DNA of 64,000 nt. Origin: Aradus depressus (lineage: Eukaryota > Arthropoda > Insecta > Hemiptera > Aradidae). The notes under the pieces were generated by a model. The model was not told the DNA's origin. It saw nothing but the letters and a program-made list of their open reading frames with translations, and did not search any database. The position numbers were made by a program, and so were the translations under genes. The stretch is taken from NCBI GenBank assembly GCA_963662175.1, contig OY759214.1:74102037-74166036 (forward strand), read 5' to 3'. Below are positions 41,885 to 54,436 of this stretch, piece by piece (position 1 is the first letter of the stretch; every line of letters starts with the position of its first letter).

Positions 41885-42370
41885 GTTGTTTATACTTTCC
41901 CAACTATAACTATAGAGAAAGTTATGTAATCGATAAAAAATTCGATTCGAGTTTTCAACGAAATTTCATGTTTCCGGACCTCCAGATTCCAAATATGTAA
42001 AAAAAATCTGTGCGTCTGTGAATACGTAACCCAATAAAATGAATATATCAACAATAAATTTCATATGTGAATCCAGTACCCTCTTAAGGACCACACCAAC
42101 AGATTTTCAGCCAAGTTGACCAAAGGGAAGGGGAGGATTGGGGAGGAGGCTTACACAAAACTGCCGATAGATTACGAAAGGAGGTGATTAGGTTAGAGCT
42201 CAACACAAAAACTCTAATAACTGCCGTTGTAATGAATATATCGACACACAATTTCATTTGTGAATTCAAATCTCCATAAGGACGACACTTATTAATTTTC
42301 AGCGGAATCAGCACAAGAGAAGGGGGGCCTCAACTCAAAAACCCCCAATAACTGCCGATGTAACACTTTA
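41885..42370 (+). repeat. Family A dispersed repeat
   Basis: ACTTTCCCAACTATAACTAT then AGAGAAAGTTATGTAATCG forms a short hairpin at its start; then GAGTTTTCAACGAAATTTCA, GTGAATACGTAACCC, AGGACCACACCAACAGATTT, AACTGCCGTTGTAATGAATA. Confidence 0.6.
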
Positions 42371-43660
42371 TGTTTCGGTTCTGTCTGTCTCCTACATTCT
42401 TGTTATATGAGTTATGTTATATATATATATATATTATAAGTAATAATGGAAGGTAGTTTGTTATTCATCAACGATTTTTAAAAAAACACTTTGTTTGTCA
42501 AAATGATAAAAAAAAAGTGTATTTCCTCTCAACAAAAAACAGATAATGGAATCATCCGAAAATAATTAACTGAACAAGAATTCATTAACAATGTATTTAT
42601 TTAATCATAAATCCAAGATTTTTTTTCAATCATATGAAACTCATGCATGTTTTACGGGCCAAAGTAATACATATATATTTATTCTTGCTTATCACACAGA
42701 CACCATATATGTTCATCCTTCAAAAAATTTTCTCTTGATGCCAATATATCTATTTCTATAACTGTTTATTATTATTTAAATTGACAAAAAAATTAATTAA
42801 ATATAGGGCGACCCAGGATGTATGTTATTAACATCACAATCATATTTATGAGTTCAAAATATGGATGGAGTTAAACAAAATAATACAAAATAATATTTTG
42901 CATTTATTAAACAATTACATTACGAAAATTTAATTGAGGGTGTAGGGGAAGAAGGGGGATGAAAATATTTGTTATAACAACAATATTGAGTGGCACGCCA
43001 TATAAAGCTCTTGGCTAAATTTAATATTTTTTTTTTTTAATTTGAGAGATTAAATGGGAGTAACCAAATTAAAAAAAAATTTACTTATAATTTTTTTGCA
43101 AATATTTTGAAACAATAAAAATAAAGAAATAAACAATTTTTTTTCTAAATATATAGTATTTCACAAAATATTTACAATACATGAGAGATCTCATTGCCCT
43201 TCTCCTGTGCAGTAGACTTAAAAAACTCAATCACGAGCTTAGAAAGATTCTATGAAAAACGGCATTAGAGAAAATAAAAATCACCTGTCTCACTCTACTT
43301 ATGAACGAGGCGTTTCTGGAATATTTTCACTGGAACCGCTTTTCCTATTATTCTGGACTTATGAATATGATCCTGAAGTCCATGTCACACTGCATACTAA
43401 GAAAAATTAATGTAATTAAGAATATAACGAAATATTAACTATGAAGTTCATGAGAAAGATAATGACGTCGGAAGCCAGTTTGAAGCATTGAGTGTGTTCC
43501 TAGAAAGATATGGACTGGTAACCCAAATCTTTTATTAATTAGTAATTGTTGTTGCGACAACGGGAGTTGTATTATTAAAACATTATAATACTTCTATCAT
43601 ACACTAAATTTCAAGAAATAAAATAAAATTAATTTTTGAAATATCGTCCATTCCACAAGA
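42371..43660. other. AT-rich DNA, no gene seen
   Basis: 1.3 kb without recognised elements. Several A and T homopolymers. Confidence 0.4.
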
Positions 43661-43664
43661 CATT

Positions 43665-43850
43665 TATAAGCAATAATTGCCACCAATTATTGTACCGAGA
43701 CTCGTTAAAGACTACAATAAAAATGTAGGGTAGGCAACATTTAGGACTCACAAAGTAGTGTCGGTGCCTAACAGAGTGACGAAAGAGCGCCCTGGTAGTA
43801 GGCGATATGAGTTCATAGTTGAAGCACGGTCATGAGTAATACTAACTAAC
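43665..43850 (+). mobile_element. SINE1 3' fragment
   Basis: ACTCGTTAAAGACTACAATA, TGTAGGGTAGGCAACATTTA, CAGAGTGACGAAAGAGCGCC, CTGGTAGTAGGCGATATGAG, GAAGCACGGTCATGAGTAAT. Confidence 0.65.
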
Positions 43851-44039
43851 AAGAAATTGATAAACTACCATTTTCGATTTTACAACATCGCTAAGTTCAG
43901 TTATAAACTAAGACAAGATTGATGAGAACCGTTCATGTAGGTACATCAGGTAGCAAGGAGTTGGACTTTCAACTAGGAAATCCCGTGTCTTTACAATAAG
44001 GAATTTGTTTGTTTTGAAATATCTTCCCCTGTTTTCAAT

Positions 44040-44235
44040 AACAGTGGACACCTGGGGCAGGAGGTTTTGACGAGTACCTGACATCGAACAATCACATCGC
44101 TTTTTGTCCCATCCGAAGAAGGAGTTCTCAAGTTTTTTTCACCTTCTAGATAAAAAATCTAAGGACCTCGACCGGATTTGGACCACCCGCAATCTTGAGC
44201 TTAGTAAGCTAACACGCTAACTACCGGCGCCCTCT
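44040..44235 (-). mobile_element. SINE1 5' fragment
   Basis: GGTTTTGACGAGTACCTGAC, TCCCATCCGAAGAAGGAG, ACCTCGACCGGATTTGGACC and the head CTAACTACCGGCGCCCTC. The 3' part is absent. Confidence 0.65.
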
Positions 44236-44414
44236 AATTTTATAAATGTCATTGTTATAGAAAAGAAGGGATGATATTTCAGAACAAACAAATTCCTAAC
44301 TGTAAAGACACGAGGATTTCCTAAGCCTGTCGATAGTCTAATGCAGAACCCGGGAAACCTGTAGTCTACGTAAAACTTTTTTGCAAAATAAACAATATTT
44401 CAAAAAAAGCTTAT

Positions 44415-44762
44415 TTTAGGTTAGGTTAGGTTTTATGACTCATGCCCGGGCTTTAACTATGAGGTCATATCGCGTACTACCAGAGCGCTATTTCGTCACT
44501 CTGGTGGACATGAGCTCGACTCTACTGTGGGAGGTCTAAATTTTGCCTACCCTAAATTTTTATTCATCTAGGGTAGGGGTCTTTAACGAGTACCTGACAT
44601 CGTACAGGCTCGGGACCATCGCTTAACGTCCCATCCGAAGGACGGCGTGCTTAAGTATTTAACCTTCCAAATAAAATAAACTAAGGGCCTCGGTCGGGTT
44701 ACGAACCCACGATCTTGAGCTCAGAAGGCAAGCACGCATACCACTGAGCTACCGGCGCCCTT
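44415..44762 (-). mobile_element. SINE1, full-length reference copy
   Basis: One of the most complete copies: tail TTAGGTTAGGTTTTATGACT, then CATGCCCGGGCTTTAACTAT, CATATCGCGTACTACCAGAG, GTGGACATGAGCTCGACTCT, ACGAGTACCTGACATCGTAC, GGACCATCGCTTAACGTCCC, CGAAGGACGGCGTGCTTAAG, GGGCCTCGGTCGGGTTACGA and the head to CACTGAGCTACCGGCGCCC. On the minus strand the head has box A TAGCTCAGTGG and box B GGTTCGTAACC. About 348 bp. Confidence 0.92.
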
Positions 44763-46440
44763 TTTTTATTTATTTATTATAAATGTCCACAATATTTACA
44801 CGTTTCTCAACATTGAAGCACTAAATATAAGCAGAGATATCGGCTCAGTGTATATGAATCCTCCATTCCGAATCTTTTAATGAAAGCGCGCACAAAGTTT
44901 ACATTAAACGAAATCACCCATCCCGTATTGAGCCAGAATACACCTTTCCACTTATTCGAAAAATATATTTATTGGAATATTATAAGTAATGTTCATTATA
45001 CCCACATTTCCTAGCAATACTTACCAACATTGATACCTTTAAAAAAATATATATAATTATAAATAGCATACCATACAAAACCAGCATACACTCAACATTC
45101 CCATTTTCTTACACAAAAAAATAAATAATGATAAATAAAATGAAAAATAAAAATACTGACCTACAAACTACAAAATATCTCTTAATTTATTTTTTATTTA
45201 AAAAATATAATGAATAAATTAAAAGAAAAAAAATACGTGTACATCAAACTGCAAAACATTATAATCAAACTAACAACAAATAATGGCACAAAATTGTGAA
45301 GATCCCCAAAATTGTAAGTACCCTAAATAAAAATATATATTTTGTAATAAAACCTGCAATTGTGAATATCAAAAGTGCAATATTTTTTTTTAAATATAAT
45401 TTTCCATAATGCGCCATATGCATTCGTACGACATCATTTCAAACCAAACTAATTGTGCAAGGGTTCACTCAAATTTTTTTATCAAATAATTAATAGAATT
45501 AAATTGAAATCATAAGGCTGTGACCTTAATTTTGTTTAAATTTATTCTCATTTTTGTATTACTCTTTTAATATGTAAACATTTAATAAAAATTATCCTTG
45601 AAATTAATCAATTTAATTATTAAAGTAAAATTTCTGTTTTCATTTGAAGGTCGGAAAGAAAAAGAAAATTGTTGTACACAACCTTACTTCGAAGAAAGTT
45701 TCGAAAAAGTCCAAAAGTTACTTGATTTTAATAGTAAATGAATTTTTAAATTGTTCATTTTTTTCCATGCGCTTTTATAGCCAGATCATAGAAAACTTTC
45801 GAATTGGTTAAATCACTGAACTGAATAATAAATTAACTTTTATATTTTCACTATACATAACCCGTTTTTTTAAATTAAAAAATAAGACAAAATTATCTGA
45901 TAAACAGAAAAAAAATCCCCAGTTTATACTAAAAAATATTCTGAAGAAAATAGCTAAGCTTAATTTAACTACCCAAATATTTATTTATAATAACTTACTA
46001 TTGATTTCAATTTAAGGACACAAACAAATATGGTTTATTATAATTGATGGAGCATAACCTGTATTATAAAATAAATTAAAAAGAAAACAAAAAAAAAAAA
46101 ACAGTAACTTTTGGGCTATTTGGAGAGAGACGAGAAAGAAGTTAGAAATTATATCTGAAAAAGTACGATAGACAACACATGCCCAATTTTGTTTCATAAT
46201 TTTCATAAATAAAATTATGAAATAAAATTGAACACACGTTTTTAATATATATATAGATGTACATAGAATAGATGTTAGAGTAATAGTTTTTAAGAAATTC
46301 TATAAAGGAACAATTCATAGCCACAATTTGAGTATTGTTCTACTTTCAACGACACACATGTCAACAAGTTGGAATTTTTTTATTTTGAAGAACGCTTACT
46401 TAAAATTTTAAGTGAATTTGTCAAATCCAGAAGCATTTGA
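44763..46440. other. AT-rich DNA, Penelope-like scrap at the left edge
   Basis: 44763-44825 (TTTATTATAAATGTCCACAA, CACGTTTCTCAACATTGAAG) is a fragment of the Penelope-like end. The remaining 1.6 kb is very AT-rich with no recognised element or gene. Confidence 0.4.
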
Positions 46441-48200
46441 TGGAATAAAAAAGCCGAGGTCAATGCCACATTGATTCGCGATATCGCAATACCTTCTATG
46501 AACGAATTCTATTTGATCTTTCAGTATGGTGGAACCCCCACTGTCTCAATTAATATAATAATGGAGAAACACCCGGTAGGACACCCCGCTTACGTTTTCT
46601 CGAGCACTACCTCGAGGCGATGGGTGTGAGAAGATGGTGACTACTGACTGAGGATAGAGAAGAATGGCGAAGAAAATCGTTGCCCAGATTCTACAAGGAC
46701 TGTAGCGCCAGGGTAAGTAAATATCTTTTTTGCACAGCGTCTAGAACCTGCGCAATCAAATGCGAGAAAAGCGAGCCCAGGGGAGCGGTGCTCTCTATCA
46801 GTGGCTGTTAGGTGTCTTCTCTAATCATTCCCACTTCCACTTCACCTAAGTCAGATTCGTGACTCTCAATGGGTCGTCATCACAGATGTTCAGTAATAAA
46901 GAGAAAAAAATTGGCTCATACTTGGCTGTTACGCAGTATCTTTATAGTGAGGATGAGCCTGAGTGGAGTAGAAGTATTTCTGCAGAAAATGTAGTTTGTA
47001 GTATTTCCTATACGACTTCATACCTTCAGTTCGAGGGTAATAAATGATTAATCACACCTTGCTCACATTTTAGTATCTTTGCACGCGACCTGATGAAGGA
47101 AGTCAAAGCATTTTCACTGTTCAAGCTTGCAAAGCGTTGAAAGTCTTCGTGTGCTTCTTCCACTAATAAAAATCCCAAAGATACGATTGGATAAAAATAC
47201 CCTACCTTCCAATGGCTTTTTTCTGCTGATAAATACCAAATAGCCTTGGTTACACGGTTATATGTCATCGCCCACATAGAAATAGTTGAGCTTAAGATAC
47301 AACACACTAGTTATTCCATGTTTACATAGCTACCGACTGTATCGCAACACAACTCAGCCATATATATATCGTCTTTTAATTGATAACACCACTATATTAT
47401 GTATTAAGGAAGAAGTCTAAAGGTGCAAGGTCAGTTGACTAAGGAGGGGGGGGTGCTATGTGAATGGCTATGGTGTCATCTTCTCCCGATACATAAATGA
47501 GAAAATATGATACACAAACGGTAGACCGCAAAATACCTCTGGCTCAACTATTTTCATTTGAGTGTCTGACTACCTATTTATCGATTGTTCTTAGAAAGAG
47601 AGCAGTGTGGTCAGGGAATCGATCCTTCATTAAAGTAGCTTTGTTCCACAAGTGTCATGGCTGAGTTATTAAAATTACATCATGATTAAGCTGCAATCTG
47701 CCATTCAGAATACTTGAATCGTCAAAGAAACTGAGACTGATTTGTAATGATATTAACTAATATTTCTTTTGAAAGATCGAAGGGAGAGATTTTTTCAGCC
47801 AGAAGATAGTGTATATGAAAATGCACATTATAGTCCTCTCTTGCAGCCCGCGAAGTATGAGAAAAAAATATGTTTTTGATGGCCACGAATGATCAATTAG
47901 ACATATTTACACTTTTCTGCAGATATTAGAGCAATGCAATGATAGAAACCCCGTGAATACGATGAAGATACATGGATTTTGCCAAAATAAACGAATCTGA
48001 AGAATAAATATTTGTTGTCCCCACTAGTTAATTTTTTATATAGCCTCAGTCACAATCGACCATCTTCAGAATAAGCTAGTGTAATGAACGCAGAGAGCTG
48101 TAAAGTCTTTGTTCGCCACTATATTTCAAGGTGCACAGAAATATATTAAAAAAACGTCAAACCCTGTCTTTACCTGTGCTGTTTGTATTTAAAACATTAA
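46441..48200. other. Single-copy-looking region with coding-like scraps
   Basis: This stretch does not match other repeats in the window. Minus 47026-47307 keeps 93 codons open (KAIWYLSAEKSHWKVGYFYP..) and plus 46859-47047 another 62, neither recognised. Plus near 46645-46705 reads TEDREEWRRKSLPRFYKDC, vaguely like a LINE C-terminal DR..WR motif, followed by a GTAAGT. Minus near 47410-47460 reads STDLAPLDFFL, as in the last DDE block of mariner/Tc1 transposases. All are too short to assign a gene. Confidence 0.3.
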
Positions 48201-48399
48201 TGGTTATTAGAAAAAATAAAAATCGTTTTCCTTATAAAAATACTAGCCATAATCCGGGAAGAAAGAAGATTTTCAAATAACATTCCTCCTTTCTTTTTGA
48301 AAATGTTTAATATTTTAGTTACTAATATTATTTTAATAGTTATATATTAATTTATGTTATTTCTATTGGCTTATTAATTTATTTGGTTTTTTAAAAAAT

Positions 48400-48868
48400 T
48401 ATTATTTTTTTTTTTTCTATATATTGTATGTTGCGACCTGAGAAAAAAGGGACGGGACGTAAGAAAGTCCTGCAATATCGTCATGAAGAAGACACTTTTG
48501 GAAGAATTATAAAAAATATTTATTGTACCTAATTTAAATTATAATTAAAAACCATATTACTGTATTTATTATTATTATTATTTTTTTATTAATTAATTTA
48601 TTTTAATTTTACTATTATTGTTATTACTAATCATGGTCTATGGTCTTTACCGAGTACCTGACCATTGCTTAACCTCCCGAATCGTTAATGACTCCTACCC
48701 TAAGTAAATTCACCTGGGTAGGCAACAAATCGGGCTCATGTCCACTAGAGCGACGAAGGAACGGTAGTAGGCGATATGACCTCGTCGAAATAAATAACTA
48801 ATTACTAATAACTGTTTATTAATATAATATCATATATCATAAAGTATCTTAATGATTGATGATGTATC
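48400..48868 (+). mobile_element. LINE 3' tail with SINE1 insertion
   Basis: 48425-48530 matches 26640-26740. 48785-48860 (CTGTTTATTAATATAATATC, CATAAAGTATCTTAATGATT) continues it, and the final TACCATGTAATGGTTTAATG comes after the hAT element at 49653-49690. A SINE1 piece lies inside at 48630-48790. Confidence 0.5.
48630..48790 (+). mobile_element. SINE1 fragment
   Basis: TTACCGAGTACCTGACCATT, CACCTGGGTAGGCAAC, AATCGGGCTCATGTCCACTA, GAGCGACGAAGGAACGGTAG, TAGGCGATATGACCTCGTCG. Rearranged and headless. Confidence 0.55.
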
Positions 48869-49652
48869 CAGTTCCGGATTAGCCCATAAGCAAATTAAGC
48901 AATTGCTTAGGGCATCACGTCTCGGGGGGCACCATAAACAGCACCGAAAAAATATTTGCTAGCACATGAAAGGCAAGGCTGTTTGAAAACCCACGCGTTT
49001 AAATTGACTAGAGCAATGACCCGACTAGAAATTTAGGTACGTTTTTCATAAAGTTCTAACTAGGACAACCGAGTTCTGAACTCGGTCCTAATAAGGTCTG
49101 AATGTGATAACCCTATAAGATCCTAGTTAGAAAGGTAACGCACATTCAACTTCGTTCCTTACGAGGACAGCCTAATTTATGGAACTAATAGGGACCTTAC
49201 TCGAAGTAAATCAGGACCTATAGATTGTAAAAAAAATTTGTTCCCAATGTGGACACAGCCCTGCATATATTTTTATGCCTGATGGTTTAGAACTGCACCT
49301 GTGATCTTTTTCGAAATTAAAAATAATAAAAAATTAAAAAAGAACGACGATGCTGCAGGAAAGGCTCGATGCTTTATTATATTATATATAGAGGCAGATA
49401 TGCTAAAAACGTTGTACTTAAAAGCTGCTGTCCGCGAATTTAACGCCCGTAAAAGTCGCAAGCCGCATTTCAATAAATAAAAAAAAAAGTATGCTTTGGT
49501 TTTTATTGTAATACCTACTCCAATCTCTTTCGTCTTTCGTACATATTCTTGTAATAAATACGTTTCTAAAGACCGATACTAGTTTACTAGTGGATAGGGG
49601 GGCCCACAGGCGTGGATTGCTTAGGGCATCAAGTAGTCTTAATCCGGCACTG
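48869..49652. mobile_element. hAT element, 784 bp, with 8-bp target duplications
   Basis: CAGTTCCGGATTAGCCCATA on the left and CAGTGCCGGATTAAGACTAC inward from the right are terminal inverted repeats, followed by related ATTGCTTAGGGCATCA phrases further in. Flanks GATGTATC (48861-48868) and GATGTACC (49653-49660) are the 8-bp target duplication expected of hAT. No transposase frame remains. It interrupts a LINE tail. The centre (49045-49215) has a CTAACTAGGAC / TCCTAGTTAGAAAG inverted pair. Confidence 0.85.
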
Positions 49653-49849
49653 GATGTACCCTATTACCATGTAATGGTTTAATGAACTACGTCGGACTAC
49701 AATGGTCCTATAGAGCTCTCTGCTTCCATTACACTAGCTTGCACCGAAGATAGACTCATATGACTGAAAGCCGGCTCTGCCAGAAATATTCTAGTGGGTG
49801 GACAACAACATTGTGTTCCTTTATTAATTATCAGATTTATTTTTGGACA

Positions 49850-50107
49850 CAAAGCCCTATACTTATGTTATCCTTGACAACACTTCTGACAGGCTCCTCT
49901 TTCTACAGTAATGAATAAGAAGTCAATTTGACAAATGTTCCCTGGAGTTTGTTTATTTCTTGATGCGACTGGATTTGACATGTAACTCATACAATGTTGA
50001 CAATGAGTTCCATCTTGTTGACATAATTTGAACACCGAGATTGAGTTGTGGCTTACTCTGTGGTTCTGACACGTATAACGAATTCGTCGGTAAGGTCCCT
50101 GAAACAT
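49850..50107 (-). CDS. Candidate cysteine-rich terminal exon, function unknown
   Basis: On the minus strand TATGTTTCAG (plus 50100-50109) resembles a splice acceptor and is followed by about 78 open codons: GPYRRIRYTCQNHRVSHNSI, ..FKLCQQDGTHCQHCMSYM.., ending GACQKCCQG and a stop near 49868. Seven cysteines in this span and an AATAAA about 45 bp after the stop make a last exon conceivable. No family is recognised, no upstream exon was found, and a chance frame is quite possible. Confidence 0.25.
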
Positions 50108-50109
50108 AC

Positions 50110-51080
50110 CAACATCACTCCATCAAGATATTGACCAAATGAGGAAAGCAACACTCCCACTCCAACTCACCCCTCCTTCCTCCCCCCTTTCCAGCCTGTG
50201 CTTTTATTATACTTTTAATGTGTATTTTATTATGTGGCTTTATTATTAGTACATAAATTACATATGTATATAAATGTTTTACCTGTACAGGGTTGGAAAT
50301 ATTTTTTCATTTGTTTAGAAATTCGTTTCAGTTTTAAGGAAAAAAGGTTGTACTTATATTCATGAAACAGGAGGGGAATTGCGGTACAATGAATGCTATG
50401 AAATGCTATATATTTATGAAAAGACTCGCGCGTTTGATTTCTTCAAACATGTAGGTAATAATTTATCATTTTGCTCATTTTTTTTTATTTACTAAAACCT
50501 ATTCAGGATGTGTATTACTATTATCTAACATGAACCTTTCTTTTTTTTTAGTGAGAGGTTCTTCACTTGATTCCGCAGCAATGTTTTTTTCTTGGTTATA
50601 TTTTATTTTCAAAATCTCATATGTTGGTAAGGAATGTCAATATTTTTGATCGACCAATAAGATGTTCCTTCATCAAATTTATCTTGATTTTTTTTGGAAG
50701 GAGGTAATCCACTAATGGTATGCTTGAATACCAATTGTCGTTAGGTTTCTGTTTCCTCTTTGGTGTATTTTATTATTATATTGTATTTTAATAAACATAA
50801 CACGGTGAAGAATTAATATACATTGAAATGTATCAAAATCAAAGATAAAAGGTACATTTTTATAAAGCCAATACTCGCGTGTTTGAATATTTCCAACAAA
50901 TGCGACTTATTCACTTCGAAGTTCAATTACGCTCTGAGGAAAGAAACTAGGAAAAACCCATCCCCAACTTATAGTTAAGGGAAGTCTAAATATAGAATAG
51001 AAGGGGTTGAAAAGGTCAACAAATCGCCTCCTTTTTCCTGAAAAGGGAAAATTTGAACACGTTTGAAAAAATCAAAAGGT
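50110..51080. other. AT-rich DNA, no gene seen
   Basis: No recognised element. Confidence 0.4.
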
Positions 51081-51370
51081 GCGAGTGGAGGAAGGTTAAC
51101 GGATTTTCATAACATTTGATAAGTAGCAATAGCATCCTTATAATCCATATGGCATCTCAAAATGTTGAATAGCAGGACTTTTAAACGAGTGCTAGATTCT
51201 TCATAGTTCATCGTATATTCAAGACACTGAGAAGATATGACAAAGACTTGGAATATAGACTATGTGACATCATAAATTCTTTAAGGGGAGAGACCCAAAA
51301 CATAAAATGAATGGTAGCTCTTTAACGCTTGACCAGACTTCCATAAAATTTCACACGAAGCATCCTTATA
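51081..51370 (+). mobile_element. Old Helentron body fragment
   Basis: Two diverged modules: GGATTTTCATAACATTTG, AGCATCCTTATAA, ATATGGCATCTCAAAATGTT and later GCTCTTTAACGCTTGACCAG, CATAAAATTTCACACGAAGC. They follow the order of the 150-170-bp modules in 7380-8853. Ends are lost. Confidence 0.5.
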
Positions 51371-51694
51371 AATTATTTATTTCTCTTGGTTTTTTCTTTT
51401 ATTTTCTTTTATGCTTATTATTTTTTCCTTCTTTCTTTTCTATATTTCGCACATTGTGATCTGAGGAGTAATTAACAAAATAATATTTAATATTATTATT
51501 TTTGTACTCTTCAAATATTTATTTATTCATTTCATTTAATTTTTTTATAGTATTGTTAATTTTAATTCATTTGTGTCAGACTTTAAGAGTTAATATCTGT
51601 TTATGTATCTATAAGCTATATTAATGTACACATTCTTGCGACGTACCCAACTACCATGTAATGGTTTAACGGAAATAAATATTATTATAAATTA
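51371..51694 (+). mobile_element. LINE 3' tail
   Basis: TTTCGCACATTGTGATCTGA, then AT-rich sequence and CCAACTACCATGTAATGGTT, TAACGGAAATAAATATTATT. Third occurrence of the tail seen at 26640-27005 and 48400-48868. Confidence 0.5.
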
Positions 51695-51950
51695 GTTATT
51701 GTGACTCATGCCCGGAATTGTTTAGGTCATATCGCCTACTAACAGCTCTTTCGTCGCACTGTTGGACATGAGCCCGACTCTACTATAAGAGTCCTAAATT
51801 TTTATTCACTTAGGGTATGGGTTTTTCGTACAGGCTTGAGACCATTGCTCAATGTATTTTCACCTCCAGATAAAAATAAACCTATGGGCTTCAGCTGGGT
51901 TTCGAACCCACGACCTTGAGCACGCATACAACTGAGCTACCAGTGCCCTC
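51695..51950 (-). mobile_element. SINE1 copy, shortened
   Basis: TTATTGTGACTCATGCCCGG, ATATCGCCTACTAACAGCTC, TTGGACATGAGCCCGACTCT, then a deletion and TTCGAACCCACGACCTTGAG, CAACTGAGCTACCAGTGCCC. Both ends present. Confidence 0.8.
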
Positions 51951-51964
51951 ATACCTTCATCTTG

Positions 51965-52200
51965 ATTCGGTAAAGTTTACATGGTAACTTACGACAGAAT
52001 GAAAATGTCTACACGAAATTTATATGTAAATCCAGATGCCAATCAATACGGCACTATATTAGTTTTCAATCAAATTGGCCATAGGAGAAAAGGATTCAAC
52101 TCAAGAACCCTAACAACGTCTCTTATTTGTGGATCACAAACTCCCATCCCTGTTAATACAGTTACAAAAGCTCAGGGATCAGTAGTTTTGACACTTCAGA
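51965..52200 (+). repeat. Diverged family A fragment
   Basis: GAATGAAAATGTCTACACGA, AATTTATATGTAAATCCAGA, GGCACTATATTAGTTTTCAA and CAACTCAAGAACCCTAACAA follow family A order with many changes. 52200-52440 is empty AT-rich DNA. Confidence 0.4.
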
Positions 52201-52440
52201 GTTACTAGTCAAAATGAAGATAATTTCTTCATTATTCTATAGCAGGCATACCATCAAATTGAGTAAGTCAATGATAAAATTTAATTAATTATTGAAAATT
52301 TAAGTTATCAATTTCTATCTCCCTTGATTGGAGCGGCCAATTAAAATACTATATGTGTCGAATATAAATTCAAATAATGAACATGGTCCTCGAATCATTG
52401 AAGTTTAGAAAACCACAAATGTTTCAAAAAATTAATCATG

Positions 52441-52628
52441 GGGGCCATGGTGGCCGTGCGGGCTAGAGCGTAGGGCTTTGGTCGCATGGTCTCACCATGG
52501 TTTGCGGGTTCGAATCCCGTCCGGGAGTGAGTTTTATTTCGTAGATAGAACTCCCTCCCGGGGCCATGGATGTCTTAAATAATTATATATAACACATTGA
52601 CATGGCTAATATGCACCGAACATAAAGC

Positions 52629-52660
<32 letters not shown>
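52441..52660 (+). mobile_element. SINE2, tRNA-derived, full length with poly-A
   Basis: TTAATCATG flanks it (52432-52440 and 52661-52669). The head GGGGCCATGGTGGCCGTGCG, GGGCTAGAGCGTAGGGC, GGTTTGCGGGTTCGAATCCC has a perfect box B. The body GGGAGTGAGTTTTATTTCGT and AGAACTCCCTCCCGGGGCCA can pair. The tail is about 31 A. Matches 18605-18813. Its long poly-A and clean duplication suggest a young insertion. Confidence 0.92.
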
Positions 52661-52665
<5 letters not shown>

Positions 52666-52669
52666 CATG

Positions 52670-53870
52670 AATTTTTTACAATTTTTTATTTTGTTTAATA
52701 TGTAATGTATACCGATATACCTTATATAGTATGGTTATGTATTACATTGTTTTGAATTCATTATTATAATTATTCACGAAATAATTATCAGGTCAATTAA
52801 TTTTATTTTATATGTTTGTTTATTAAAATTTTGTTTAATTTTAATTAAAAATTAATTAATTAACATATTTTATTATATAACAAAAGCACAGGGCGGTGGT
52901 AATCCAATACTTCATTGTTGTGTGTATTTTCAAATATTTTGAATTTTCAGCTTGATTCTAATTTTCGAATAATTACAGTAAACATAATTGTCAACAACCA
53001 TTAACATGCTTTTTGATTAAAATCAAAGGAAACAAAAAGTTAAGCATGGAAAAAGGATAACAAAGTTTAAATTTAAAAAAATATATACATACATATATGA
53101 AAAGACGGATTGTAAGAAAAAAAACATTTCTGATAAAGAAGCAAAACATGTTTAAAATAATTGGAAATTTTTGATAAAATATTCAGATACTTTGCAAAAA
53201 AAAAAAAATCTATTTACATATACTACAGTTTATGTTGTACTATACCACAAGACATTAATATGTACAGTAGTATAACAGAGGAAAATAATTGTAGTTAGCC
53301 AAAATCGTAAAATGTCTCGCTGCCAACATTCATATATTTTCTTTTCGGGAAAATAACAACATTTGAAACGTTTAAATTCCAATTTTATAAACTTTAATAA
53401 AAGTCTACGTTAGTCTTCATGAATAACATTAGATTCTAAAAGTATGAATTTTTATATTTTATTTATAAAGGTCAGTTAATGGTTTTTGTATTATATACAT
53501 ATTTATAAACTATCATGTTTTTGTGTAAATATATGATAATTAAAGTTTACACCTCGATAATTAATTTAAAATTTTTTTGCAAATAAATAGAAAATCTGAA
53601 GCAATTAATACTTTTTAGGCAATCATACTACGATTTTTATAACTTTTATACATTCAATAAATAAATAAAAAACAAGGGCTTCCAGGATATATTTAAAGCT
53701 TTTTTACCAGCCTTTGTCACTTAATAGCTTTATTAGGAGAAAAAAAAGTCAGAATTTAACGGTTGATTGTTAAGCTTAGAAAACAAAAAAAAAAAGTTTT
53801 CTCTGTTCTCAGGATGAGTTAGGCCAAAGTAATTTTTCAAAAGAATGAATAAAAAAGTAAAAAAAAAAAA
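52670..53870. other. AT-rich DNA, no gene seen
   Basis: No recognised element between SINE2 and the broken end of the LTR element. 53733-53870 is read through by the truncated gag frame but is flanking sequence. Confidence 0.4.
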
Positions 53871-54023
53871 CTTTCCCTGCTGTCCTATCTGTTCCTGCAT
53901 GGCCTTAAACATCGCCTCTAGGTCAAATTTAGGATTTTCTACCGGGGACTCCGGGGGCGTACGGATAGTTTTCCTAGACCGTGTCTGTATCGGCTCTAAG
54001 TCCGACTTCCCTTTCCCTTCCAT
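53871..54023 (-). pseudogene. Truncated gag start of second tandem copy
   Basis: The first 51 codons of gag, identical to 60124-60276, then an abrupt change to T/A-rich flanking DNA at 53870. The frame stays open to 53733 by chance. It marks the broken 3' end of the second element in the tandem. Confidence 0.9.
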
Positions 54024-54436
54024 TCTGATAAGAAATATATATCAAAACAATTAAATGATTATACGGGAGGTCTGGTGCTAACCTAATTTCTATGGTGACC
54101 TGTCAGATGGCATCACAATACCACAATAGTTATAATATGTAAAATAAATGCCTACTAAATCTACATAAGAAAAAAAAAATCAAAAACAAAAAAAATAAAA
54201 TTATTTCAATAAATGATGTCATTCATTGTCCCTACCCTCACCCATCCTTCTTCAGTTTTGATTCTAAATACCGACTTTAAGTGAAAATATAACATTGTGG
54301 CCTAATAGGCTGGAATCTACGTTAAAAAGCAAAAAAAAAAATTTTTTTTTAAATTAAAAAAATTAATTAATTAATAAGGGACCGATTAGTGGGGTTCATT
54401 AATTATACTAATTGGCATAATTAATAAACAAATCAA

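Noticed and set aside
46645..46710. LINE protein C-terminus (TEDREEWRRK)
   Set aside because: About 20 residues only, with no zinc finger, reverse transcriptase or tail near it.
47410..47465. mariner/Tc1 transposase
   Set aside because: Only STDLAPLDFFL fits the last DDE block. Flanking translation in all frames does not continue the domain, so a transposase call is not justified.
52441..52530. Possible tRNA gene with GGTTCGAATCC
   Set aside because: It is the head of SINE2, followed by SINE body, poly-A and a target duplication.
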